From NCBI GenBank assembly GCA_963707895.1, contig CAVPRS010000005.1, forward strand, positions 62,001 through 126,000: a DNA stretch of 64,000 bases. Direction: 5' to 3'. How positions within the stretch are numbered: the first letter of the stretch is position 1; every line of letters starts with the position of its first letter. Under the pieces are notes generated by a model. The model was given only the letters and a program-made list of their open reading frames with translations, was not told the DNA's origin and did no database searches. Shown here piece after piece: positions 1-6,648 of the stretch. The DNA comes from Fodinibacter sp963707895. Lineage in GTDB: Bacteria; Actinomycetota; Actinomycetes; Actinomycetales; Dermatophilaceae. The position numbers and the translations under genes are program-made.

Positions 1-985
1 GCCGGTGTGGACCGACCTCGTCGAGCCGGTCGCCGCCGGGGTCTCCGATGCCGTGGGCACTGCCCTCGAGGGTCAGCTCGGCCGGCTGGGTGAGCTCGGT
101 GAGTCGGGGGAGCCTGGCGACCCGGGCATCCCCGGCCTTCCCGCGGGCATGCTCGACCAGGCCGGCCCGATGCTGCGCCGCATGCACGGCTCGATGTTCT
201 CGATGCAGCTCGGGCAGGGCACCGGCACGCTCGCTCGCGAGGTGCTCACCGGGTGCGAGGTGTCGCTCCCGCTCGTGCCCGCTCCCACCGTCGTGCTGAT
301 GCCGGCCGCGGTGCGCGAGTTCGCCGACGGCCTCGAGGTCGACGAGCCGCAGGCCCGGCTCTACCTCGCCGTGCGCGAGGTCGCCCGGGTGCGCCTGTTC
401 GGCGCGGTGCCGTGGCTCGCCCCCGCCCTGCTCGCGGCGGTGCGTGACTACGCGGCCGACATCAGCATCGACACCTCGGCCATCGAGGAAGCGGTCGGGT
501 CGATCGACCCGTCCGACCCCGAGGCGGTGCAGCAGGCGCTGCAGGGCCGGATGTTCGCGCCCGAGCCCTCCCCCGCCCAGCAGGCCGCGCTGGCCCGGCT
601 CGAGACGCTGCTCGCCCTCGTCGAGGGCTGGGTCGACGTCGTCGCCGACCGCGCGACGCGCGCCCACCTGCCGCAGGCCGACGCGCTGGGCGAGGCCGTG
701 CGGCGCCGTCGCGCCACGGGCGGACCCGCCGAGAAGGCGTTCGGTGCCCTCGTGGGGCTCGAGCTGCGGCCGCGCCGGCTGCGCGACGCGGCCAACCTGT
801 TCGCGGCGCTCGAGGACGCCGGTGGCCCCACCGCCCGTGACGGCGCCTGGCGCCACCCCGACCTGGCGCCGAGCACCGCCGACCTCGACGACCCGCTGGG
901 CTACGTCGAGCGCACGGCGCGCCCCCAGACCGACGAGATGGATGCCGCGCTCGACCGCCTGCTGAGCGGCGAGGACGACACGTGA
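1..985 (+). CDS. zinc-metalloprotease-like protein (DUF2342), 5'-truncated by window edge
   Basis: The reading frame is open from the window edge, so the N-terminus lies outside; about 326 codons are visible. Sequence style (alternating helices, the VPWL segment, a tail with RRLRDAANLF) fits the actinobacterial DUF2342/zincin-like family, whose M. tuberculosis member Rv3195 sits at the same place in the conserved neighbourhood. Residues about 45-60 hold a GEPGDPGIPG-like collagen-type stretch. The helix that would carry a zincin HExxH site reads REVARVRLF, without histidines, so catalysis is doubtful. The next gene starts inside its stop codon (GTGA). Family assignment is from memory of the family and synteny; activity is unknown. 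Confidence 0.75.
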   Translation, partial: PVWTDLVEPVAAGVSDAVGTALEGQLGRLGELGESGEPGDPGIPGLPAGMLDQAGPMLRRMHGSMFSMQLGQGTGTLAREVLTGCEVSLPLVPAPTVVLMPAAVREFADGLEVDEPQARLYLAVREVARVRLFGAVPWLAPALLAAVRDYAADISIDTSAIEEAVGSIDPSDPEAVQQALQGRMFAPEPSPAQQAALARLETLLALVEGWVDVVADRATRAHLPQADALGEAVRRRRATGGPAEKAFGALVGLELRPRRLRDAANLFAALEDAGGPTARDGAWRHPDLAPSTADLDDPLGYVERTARPQTDEMDAALDRLLSGEDDT

Positions 986-1608
986 CGGATGCCGGGCTCG
1001 CCGGTTCCGGGCAGGCCACGGCGCCGCACCCACCCGACCCCGACGTGGTCACGGCCTACCGGCCGGTGTGGGCCGACGCACGGGCCGTGCTGGAGGGCTG
1101 GGACGCGCCCGACGCCGGCCAGGAGCGGCTGCGCCGCGACTACCTCGAGCACCTGGCCGCCCACGCCGACGGCGTCGCCAAGGCGGGCCCACCGGCGCAC
1201 CTCACGGCATCCTGCGTGGTGCTCGACGCCACCGGTCGTCAGGCGCTGCTCACCCTGCACCGGCGGGCGAACGCCTGGTTCCAGCTCGGCGGCCACCTCG
1301 AGCCGGGCGACGCGTCGCTGTGGGCGGCCGCGCGCCGTGAGGCCCGCGAGGAGTCCGGGATCGACGCGCTCGAGCCGCTGCCCCGCCCGGTGCAGCTCGA
1401 CCGGCACCGGCTCGTGGGGACGTTCGGCAGCTGCCGGGAGCACCTCGACGTGCGCTACGCGGCGGTGGCGCCGCCGGGCGTCGAGCCGCGGGTCAGCGCC
1501 GAGTCGCACGACGTGCGCTGGTGGCCGGTCGACGCGCTGCCCGAGGGCACCCGCACCGAGCTCGCGCCGCTGGTATCACTGGCGCGCGACGCCCTCGGTC
1601 TCGGCTGA
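982..1608 (+). CDS. NUDIX hydrolase
   Basis: A 208-residue NUDIX-fold pyrophosphohydrolase. The Nudix box is visible at residues about 97-120 (GGHLEPGD then REAREESGI), a variant spacing common in actinobacterial members; the REAREE core supplies the metal-binding glutamates. Substrate cannot be predicted. The GTG start at 982 overlaps the upstream stop, so translation is probably coupled to the DUF2342 gene. The 3' end overlaps the convergent YgjP-type gene by 33 bp. Confidence 0.88.
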   Translation: MTDAGLAGSGQATAPHPPDPDVVTAYRPVWADARAVLEGWDAPDAGQERLRRDYLEHLAAHADGVAKAGPPAHLTASCVVLDATGRQALLTLHRRANAWFQLGGHLEPGDASLWAAARREAREESGIDALEPLPRPVQLDRHRLVGTFGSCREHLDVRYAAVAPPGVEPRVSAESHDVRWWPVDALPEGTRTELAPLVSLARDALGLG

Positions 1609-2190
1609 CACGACGACCCCCTCGGCCTCGGCAGCGGTGGTCGCCTCGTCCGGTCCGCCGTCGACGGGGTCGTCGGCATCGTCCTGCGGCGGCAGCCCCT
1701 CGGCGTGCGCCAGCCCGTCGAGGAAGCCCCGGGCCCGCTCGAGGCGCGGGTAGGAGGCGAGCAGCCGCCAGAACGACGGTCCGTGTCCGGGCACGAGCAG
1801 GTGGGCCAGCTCGTGGAGCAGCACGTAGTCGAGCACGTGGTCGGGGACGTCGCGCAGCCGGTCGGACACCCGGATGGTGCCCTCGGCGGGCGTGCACGAG
1901 GCCCAGCGTCGGCCCATCGTCGAGACCCAGCGCACGCTGGTGGGGCGGGCGTGACCGCCGAGGTAGCGGCGCGACAGCTGGGCGGCCCTGGCCGTCAACG
2001 CCGCATCCGACGACTCCCGGCGCCGCTCGCCGGCGGTCAGCCGGGCCAGCATCCGCTCGACCCAGCGGTCCTCCTCGGCGGCACTGAACGACGCGGGGAT
2101 GAGCACCACCGTGCGCGCACCGTCGCGGTAGGCGCTCACGGTGCGTCGGCGACGACGGCTGCGCCGGACCTCGACGTCCTCCCTGCTCAC
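1576..2190 (-). CDS. YgjP-type (M48-like) zinc metallopeptidase
   Basis: A 204-residue YgjP/DUF45 family peptidase. The signature HELAHLLVPGHGPSFW (HExxH, seven residues, then H) lies at residues about 143-158, preceded by the typical SVRWVSTMGRRWASCTP strand segment. No signal peptide or membrane segment, so probably cytoplasmic. The GTG start at 2190 is supported by a TACGCT hexamer ending 6 nt upstream, implying a leaderless transcript. The acidic C-terminal tail is low complexity. Physiological substrate unknown. Confidence 0.88.
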   Translation of the reverse strand: MSREDVEVRRSRRRRRTVSAYRDGARTVVLIPASFSAAEEDRWVERMLARLTAGERRRESSDAALTARAAQLSRRYLGGHARPTSVRWVSTMGRRWASCTPAEGTIRVSDRLRDVPDHVLDYVLLHELAHLLVPGHGPSFWRLLASYPRLERARGFLDGLAHAEGLPPQDDADDPVDGGPDEATTAAEAEGVVVSAETEGVARQ

Positions 2191-2196
2191 GGCACG

Positions 2197-2202
2197 AGCG
2201 TA
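2197..2202 (-). promoter_or_regulatory. -10 element TACGCT, leaderless YgjP-type gene
   Basis: A TANNNT hexamer lies 6 nt upstream of the GTG start at 2190; the transcript would begin at or next to the start codon. Confidence 0.5.
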
Positions 2203-2306
2203 GGACCCCGGGGGCCGGGTGTGGCGGATGGTGCCCGTGTGGCGAGCGGTGCGCTGGGCGGGCTCGCACGCGGGCGCGTCACGGGGCGTTCGTGCTCAGC
2301 CGTGGC

Positions 2307-2312
2307 TAGGGT
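2307..2312 (+). promoter_or_regulatory. -10 element TAGGGT for the DUF5679 gene
   Basis: TAGGGT lies 79 nt upstream of the ATG at 2392, so unlike many neighbours this gene would have a leader and use its own ribosome binding site. Confidence 0.35.
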
Positions 2313-2391
2313 TGTGGGCGTCCCCGCCGCAGTGCGGCACCACAGGCATCGACCCGGCGCACCGCCGGCGTCGACGACAAGGAGAGCTTTC

Positions 2392-2553
2392 ATGGCTGAC
2401 GAGACCTACAAGGGCGAGTTCTACTGCGTGAAGTGCAAGGAGAAGCGCGAGGCCGAGGGGAAGGTCGTCGTCTCCGAGAACGGCCGCCGCATGGCCAAGG
2501 GCGTGTGCCCCGTGTGTGGCACCAACCTCAACCGCATCCTCGGCAAGGCCTGA
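2392..2553 (+). CDS. small zinc-ribbon protein, DUF5679
   Basis: A 53-residue protein with two CxxC knuckles, CVKC (residues about 11-14) and CPVC (about 40-43), which should bind one zinc; the rest is basic and hydrophilic. It matches the actinobacterial DUF5679 type. The ATG at 2392 is fixed by a strong AAGGAG at 2379-2384, 7 nt upstream. A perfect hairpin follows the stop. Highly conserved small proteins of this kind may bind nucleic acid, but no function is known. Confidence 0.88.
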   Translation: MADETYKGEFYCVKCKEKREAEGKVVVSENGRRMAKGVCPVCGTNLNRILGKA

Positions 2554-2574
2554 GCCACAGCCCGAGTCTCGAGT

Positions 2575-2611
2575 CGAACGGCCCCGGTCCCCAGCGGACC
2601 GGGGCCGTTCG
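2575..2611 (+). terminator. hairpin terminator after DUF5679 gene
   Basis: A perfect 16-bp stem (2575-2590 with 2596-2611) around a 5-nt loop, core ACGGCCCCGGTCC. No U tract follows, as is usual in high-GC actinobacteria. Confidence 0.7.
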
Positions 2612-2698
2612 GTGTCCGGGGCCTGTGGACGGCCACCGCGGGCACACCCCTCGGGGCAGGATGGGCGGGTCGGCGAGACGGCGACCGGGGGGTGGTTC

Positions 2699-3259
2699 GT
2701 GGACGGGTGGGACGGTGCGGCCGGCGGGCACGACGCCGTGGTGGTCGACGGCTGGGGACCGCTGGCCGACGAGCTGCTCGCCCAGCTGCGGCGGTGCGCC
2801 GTGCCGGTCCGTGGGGGTCGGCACGCGGCCGACGGTGCCGAGCTCGCCCTCGTCGCCTGGCAGGCGGTGCCGCGCGTGGTCGTCGTCGTCGCCGAGGGGC
2901 GCACGCCGTGGTGGGCGGGTGCGCCCTGGCAGGCCCGCGGCGTCCCCCACCTGCCGATCGTGCTCGGTGAGCGGGGCGTGGTGGTGGGGCCACTCGTGCT
3001 CCCCGGCCGCACCGCCTGCCTGCGCTGCGCCGGTCCGGCGTGGCCCTCCACCCGGGTGTGCGCGCCCGGTGCGGTGCCTGCCGGCACGGCCGTGCTGGCG
3101 GCGGCCGTGGCCACGGTGACCGTGCTGGCGACACTGCGCGGAGACCACTCGCTGGGCGGGATCTCGACCGAGATCGGCCTCGACCAGGTGGCGGTGACCC
3201 ACCGCCTGTGGCATCCGCGTCCGGACTGCTTGTGCTCGTCGGGGACAATGGCCGGGTGA
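2699..3259 (+). CDS. Rv3196-like protein with cyclodehydratase/ThiF-like signature
   Basis: A protein of about 186 residues at the position of M. tuberculosis Rv3196. It contains a Rossmann-like strand pattern (DAVVVDGWGPLADELL near the N-terminus, PRVVVVVAEG) and the segment LPGRTACLRCAG, which resembles the CxxC region of ThiF/ocin-ThiF-type cyclodehydratase partner proteins. No adenylation GxGxxG loop is present, so it is at most a relic or docking protein. The start is uncertain: the upstream hairpin argues against beginning before 2612, and GTG 2699 follows a G-rich ribosome-binding-like stretch. Its stop overlaps the kinase start (GTGA). Confidence 0.65.
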   Translation: MDGWDGAAGGHDAVVVDGWGPLADELLAQLRRCAVPVRGGRHAADGAELALVAWQAVPRVVVVVAEGRTPWWAGAPWQARGVPHLPIVLGERGVVVGPLVLPGRTACLRCAGPAWPSTRVCAPGAVPAGTAVLAAAVATVTVLATLRGDHSLGGISTEIGLDQVAVTHRLWHPRPDCLCSSGTMAG

Positions 3260-4597
3260 CCGACATCCCCCGGGGCTCGCTGGCCCGGACCGCCAAGCTC
3301 GTCGGCCTGCCCCTGGGGCATGCCGGGCGCGCCGCCCTCGGTGTCGGGAAGCGGGTCGGGGGCCGCTCCGCCGAGGCCGTCGCCGCCGAGCTGCAGGCCC
3401 GCACGGCCGAGCAGCTCTTCTCGGTGCTCGGCCAGCTCAAGGGCGGTGCGATGAAGTTCGGCCAGGCCCTGTCGGTCATGGAGGCCGCGATGCCCGAGGA
3501 CGTCGCGGCGCCGTACCGCGCGACCCTCACCAAGCTGCAGGAGGCCGGCCCGCCGATGGGCGCCGACCGGGTGCACGAGATCCTGGCCCGCGAGCTCGGC
3601 CCGCGCTGGGCGAGCACCAAGCTCCTCGAGTTCGACGACGTGCCGGCGGCGTCGGCGTCGATCGGCCAGGTGCACAAGGGGGTCTGGCGCGACGGGCGCG
3701 AGGTCGCCGTCAAGATCCAGTACCCCGGTGCGGCCGAGGCCCTGCTCAGCGACCTCAACCAGATCTCACGGGTCGCCCGGGTCGCCGGGTCGTGGGTGCC
3801 CGGCATCGAGATCAAGCCGATCATGGACGAGCTCAAGGCCCGGATGAGCGAGGAGCTCGACTACCACCTCGAGGCCCGCCACCAGCACCACTTCGCCGTG
3901 GCCTTCCGCGACGACGACGACGTGCTCGTGCCCGACGTGCTCGTCGACTCGCACCAGGTGCTCGTCACCGAGTGGGTCGACGGCACGCCCCTGGCCCGGA
4001 TCATCGCCTCGGGCACCCAGGAGGAACGCGACGAGGCCGCCACCTTGTACCTGGAGTTCCTCCTGCGGGCCCCGAACCGGGCGCGGCTGCTCCACGCCGA
4101 CCCGCACCCGGGCAACTTCCGGATCACCGAGGACGGCCGGCTCGGCGTGCTCGACTTCGGCGCGGTCAACCGGCTCCCCCACGGGCTGCCTCCCGCCATG
4201 GGCCGCCTGCTCACCGAGGCACTCGCCGGCAAGGCCGAGGCCCTCGAGGCCGGCCTGCGCGAAGAGGGCTTCATCCGCAAGGGCGTCGACATCGACGCCC
4301 GAGGCCCTGCTCGCCTACCTGGCCCCGCTCGTCGAGCCGCTGCTCGAGGACGAGTTCACCTTCTCGCGCGAGTGGCTGCGCGGGGCGGCGGCCCGCATCC
4401 AGGACCCGCGGCGGCCGCAGTTCCTCGTCGGGCTCAAGCTCAACCTGCCCCCCGAGTACCTGCTGATCCACCGGGTCTGGCTCGGCGGCATCGGGGTGCT
4501 CAGCCAGATCGGCGGCACCGTGCCCCTGCGCGAGATGATCTGCGCCCACCTCCCCGGCATCGACGAGGCACGGCTGCCCCCGCCCCCGGTGGCCTGA
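3256..4597 (+). CDS. ABC1/AarF (UbiB-type) atypical kinase, frame interrupted near 4300
   Basis: An ABC1-family kinase of about 446 residues, counterpart of Rv3197 (MABC1). Visible are the KxGQ signature (MKFGQALS, residues about 72-79), the Ala-rich nucleotide loop (AASASIGQVHKG), VAVKIQYPG with the catalytic lysine, HADPHPGNF and the DFGAV metal-binding motif. The frame breaks in the CCC run at 4298-4300: removing one C restores an uninterrupted C-terminus (about 98 codons) ending at 4597. This is probably a sequencing error. GTG 3256 overlaps the previous stop. The family regulates isoprenoid or membrane lipid metabolism; in mycobacteria this neighbour of whiB7 has been linked to drug tolerance. 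Confidence 0.88.
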
Positions 4598-4606
4598 GCC
4601 GCCCGG

Positions 4607-4828
4607 TCACCACCAGGCCGAGTCGAGCTTCCCCTCGATGCTGCGCAGGTGGCGGCGGCTGCAGGTGTCGCAGGTCCACACGTCGCGACCGTTCTCGAGC
4701 CCGCGAGCCCAGGTGATCCGCGCCAGTGCCGCCGCGTCGTCATCCGCCGGCGTCGCACCGCACGTCGCGCACACGGGACGTGCGGCGGATGCCGTCGGCC
4801 CGGCATCCGAGGTTGGGGCGCCGTCCAC
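4607..4828 (-). CDS. small zinc-ribbon protein, uncharacterised
   Basis: A protein of about 73 residues with CATCG and CDTCSRRHLRSIEGKLDSAWW at the C-terminus; the two CxxC pairs should form one zinc ribbon. GTG 4828 is chosen because it lies just 5 bp past the stop of the upstream HhH-GPD gene, suggesting co-transcription. Related small proteins are common in actinobacteria but I do not recognise a function. The start could also lie a few codons upstream. Confidence 0.6.
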   Translation of the reverse strand: MDGAPTSDAGPTASAARPVCATCGATPADDDAAALARITWARGLENGRDVWTCDTCSRRHLRSIEGKLDSAWW

Positions 4829-4833
4829 GCCGG

Positions 4834-5406
4834 TCAGCCGTCGGCGCGCACGGCCGCCTTGGCGGCCTTCTTGAAGTCGCGCACCTTCTGCAACGACACC
4901 GGGTCGACGACGTCGGCGACCGAGCGGAACGAGCCCGGCTCGGCGTAGGCGCCGCACGCCTCCTCCCAGCCGGGGGGCCGCACGCCGAGCTGCTTGCCGA
5001 GCAGGGCCGCGAAGATGCGGGCCTTCTGCTCACCGAAGCCGGGCAGCGCCTTGACGCGGGCGACGAGCTCGGCCCCGGTGGCGGCGTCGCGCCAGAGCGC
5101 CGCGGCGTCGCCGCCGTAGGTGTCGCGCACGACCACGGCGAGTGCCTGGATGCGGGCGGCCATCGAGCGGCCGTAGCGGTGCACGGCCGGCGGGGTTGCG
5201 CACAGGTCGGCGAAGGCCTCCGGGTCCGCGGCCGCGACGGCGGACGGGTCGAGCGTGCCGAACCGCTCGAGCACCTTGGCCGGACCGGCGAAGGCGCGCT
5301 CCATCGGGAACTGCTGGTCGAGCAGCATCCCGACGAGCAGGGCGAACGGGTCCTCGGACAGGACTCGGTCGGCCGTGGGGTCCTGGGCGATCGTCAGCGT
5401 GACCAT
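4834..5406 (-). CDS. HhH-GPD base-excision repair family protein
   Basis: A 190-residue protein of the actinobacterial HhH-GPD family (TIGR03252-like). The N-terminus (DPFALLVGMLLDQQFPMERAF) matches the family's first helices; the helix-hairpin-helix is VKALPGFGEQKARIFAALLG at residues about 117-136. I see no iron-sulphur cysteines. It probably binds damaged DNA, but the catalytic aspartate expected after the hairpin is not obvious. ATG 5406 is supported by a TACCCT hexamer 6 nt upstream (leaderless). Confidence 0.82.
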   Translation of the reverse strand: MVTLTIAQDPTADRVLSEDPFALLVGMLLDQQFPMERAFAGPAKVLERFGTLDPSAVAAADPEAFADLCATPPAVHRYGRSMAARIQALAVVVRDTYGGDAAALWRDAATGAELVARVKALPGFGEQKARIFAALLGKQLGVRPPGWEEACGAYAEPGSFRSVADVVDPVSLQKVRDFKKAAKAAVRADG

Positions 5407-5412
5407 GGCCTC

Positions 5413-5418
5413 AGGGTA
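5413..5418 (-). promoter_or_regulatory. -10 element TACCCT, leaderless HhH-GPD gene
   Basis: TANNNT hexamer with 6 nt to the ATG at 5406. Confidence 0.5.
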
Positions 5419-5501
5419 GCCAGAGCGCTCGCCGCGACGGCGCGCCAGAAGTCGCGCTCGCGCAGTGGCGGCGCGGTGACGGGGTCGACGGGGTGGAACG
5501 A

Positions 5502-5532
5502 CACCGCCCCCGACGACGGGTCGGGGGCGGTG
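5502..5532 (-). terminator. terminator of the whiB7 unit
   Basis: A perfect 12-bp GC stem (5502-5513 with 5521-5532) and 7-nt loop, 19 bp past the stop of the 43-codon ORF on the minus strand. Confidence 0.6.
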
Positions 5533-5551
5533 CGTTGGGCGAGCGCGGGCC

Positions 5552-5683
5552 TCATCGCACGATGGCGTGGACGTTGGCCCGCATCTGCTCGCGCTGCGCC
5601 TCAGCCTGCACCCGGCGCTGCGTCTCGTGGACGCGTCGCTGGTGCATGGTGCGGCGGATCTCGTGCATCCGCTTCGTGTACAT
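5552..5683 (-). CDS. 43-residue basic protein downstream of whiB7
   Basis: A very small ORF, rich in Arg, His and Gln and predicted to be one amphipathic helix (begins MYTKRMHEIRRTMHQRR). The ATG at 5683 has a strong AAGGAGA at 5689-5695. It lies 43 bp after whiB7 on the same strand with a terminator-like hairpin behind it, so it is probably co-transcribed. Charge suggests ribosome or nucleic-acid contact, but that is inference; I do not recognise the family. Confidence 0.6.
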   Translation of the reverse strand: MYTKRMHEIRRTMHQRRVHETQRRVQAEAQREQMRANVHAIVR

Positions 5684-5726
5684 CACTGTCTCCTTGGAAC
5701 GTTCTCGGTCATTCGGTGGTGGGTGC

Positions 5727-6014
5727 CTACGCGGCGACCTCGGTCTTGCGGGGCCGGCCACGCGGGCGCTTGCGGGCGACGATCTCGCCCTGGACGAAGA
5801 GCTCGCCGCCCCAGACACCCCACGGCTCGCGCCGGTGGAGGGCACCCGAGAGGCACTCGGGCCGTGCCGGGCACGTGCCACAGAGGGCCTTGGCGAACTC
5901 GACACCCTCGGGGGTGTCGGCGAACCACAGCTCGGCGTCGTTCTCGCGGCAGGGAACGCCCTCGCCGGTCGTCTCGGACGCCTCGTGCAGGTCGAGGAGC
6001 TCGGTCAGCTGCAT
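5727..6014 (-). CDS. whiB7: WhiB7 transcriptional regulator
   Basis: A 95-residue WhiB-family iron-sulphur regulator. Four cysteines (VPCREND; ALCGTCP; PECLSG) would hold the 4Fe-4S cluster, WGVWGGELF is the sigma-A-binding turn, and the C-terminal RGRPRK is the AT-hook diagnostic of WhiB7/WblC. Known members activate intrinsic antibiotic-resistance genes together with the housekeeping sigma factor. ATG 6014 is fixed by a perfect AAGGAGGT at 6024-6031; the frame stays open upstream to ATG 6134 but lacks such a site. It is preceded by an attenuator and an upstream ORF, and flanked by uvrD2 and the ABC1 kinase as in mycobacteria. Confidence 0.95.
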   Translation of the reverse strand: MQLTELLDLHEASETTGEGVPCRENDAELWFADTPEGVEFAKALCGTCPARPECLSGALHRREPWGVWGGELFVQGEIVARKRPRGRPRKTEVAA

Positions 6015-6023
6015 CGGGTTGTC

Positions 6024-6031
6024 ACCTCCTT
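6024..6031 (-). promoter_or_regulatory. ribosome binding site of whiB7
   Basis: Perfect anti-SD match AAGGAGGT, 9 nt before the ATG at 6014; decides the start. Confidence 0.85.
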
Positions 6032-6180
6032 GCTCGGCGCGCCCGGTCGGGCGCTGCGTCATCTCGGTGCGCCGGGTGTGGCGCGGGGTACTCGGTGGGC
6101 GGTCGGTGTGGGACCGCTGGGTGGTGGTCGTCATGTCGGTGGCCTCACGTGGTCTGGTCTGGGTGGTCTGGCGGCGGGTA

Positions 6181-6219
6181 CGAGAAAGGCCGCGGATCCC
6201 GGTGTCGGGATCCGCGGCC
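6181..6219 (-). terminator. whiB7 leader attenuator (intrinsic terminator)
   Basis: On the minus strand a perfect 14-bp stem (GGCCGCGGATCCCG with its complement, 6188-6219) and 4-nt loop is followed by TTTCTCG. U-rich tails are rare in this window, so this is a true intrinsic terminator shape. It lies between the upstream ORF stop (6241) and whiB7 (6014), matching the attenuation mechanism described for whiB7/wblC genes. Confidence 0.8.
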
Positions 6220-6240
6220 TCGAGGTGACCTGTCGTTGTG

Positions 6241-6483
6241 TCAGACAGGTGGTGCCTCGAGGCGTGGATACACGACTCCCGTGAACGGGGCGGTGGCGTC
6301 GCCGACGATGTCCTGGGCGCCCACGACGCGGAGGTCGCGAGCATCGGAACCGGCGAAGGACACAGTGCGCCCCTGCACGGAGCGGAAGGTGCCTGCGTGA
6401 GCGGTGTTGGCGCCGCGCCAGGGACGCGTGCAGATCTCGCGGACATCGCTCATCGCCATCTCCTTCGTCATCGTCGTCTCCAT
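6241..6483 (-). CDS. upstream ORF in the whiB7 leader (about 70-80 residues)
   Basis: An ORF whose stop is 22 bp before the attenuator stem. Two starts are possible: ATG 6483 with AGGAGG at 6494-6499, or ATG 6453 with AAGGAG at 6460-6465 (beginning MSDVREICTRPWRG). Third-position GC is high, so it is translated or recently was. The position fits a regulatory upstream ORF whose translation (and its inhibition by ribosome-targeting drugs) sets the folding of the attenuator; a separate protein function is possible. No recognised domain. Confidence 0.6.
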   Translation of the reverse strand: METTMTKEMAMSDVREICTRPWRGANTAHAGTFRSVQGRTVSFAGSDARDLRVVGAQDIVGDATAPFTGVVYPRLEAPPV

Positions 6484-6554
6484 CAGGGCCAACCCTCCTC
6501 ACGTGTCTCGTGAACTGCCGCGCGCCCGGGCGGGCCACGCGTGGTGTGCGCTTC

Positions 6555-6584
6555 AGGTTAAGGGAACCCCGAAGGGGCGGGCAA
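6555..6584 (-). promoter_or_regulatory. probable whiB7 promoter
   Basis: On the minus strand TTGCCC (6579-6584), 18-nt spacer, TAACCT (6555-6560). An A/T patch (GTTTAATC, about 6588-6595) sits just upstream of the -35, as expected for WhiB7-autoactivated promoters. The transcript would have a leader of about 530 nt. Confidence 0.5.
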
Positions 6585-6648
6585 CGGGATTAAACGCCCG
6601 ATTTCGCCGGTGGGTGCCATTTCGGTGCTGAACTCGTTGCAGCACAGG

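Noticed and set aside
6015..6134. N-terminal extension of WhiB7 to ATG 6134
   Set aside because: The perfect AAGGAGGT at 6024-6031 and family alignment support ATG 6014; the extension is low-complexity Thr/Arg sequence.
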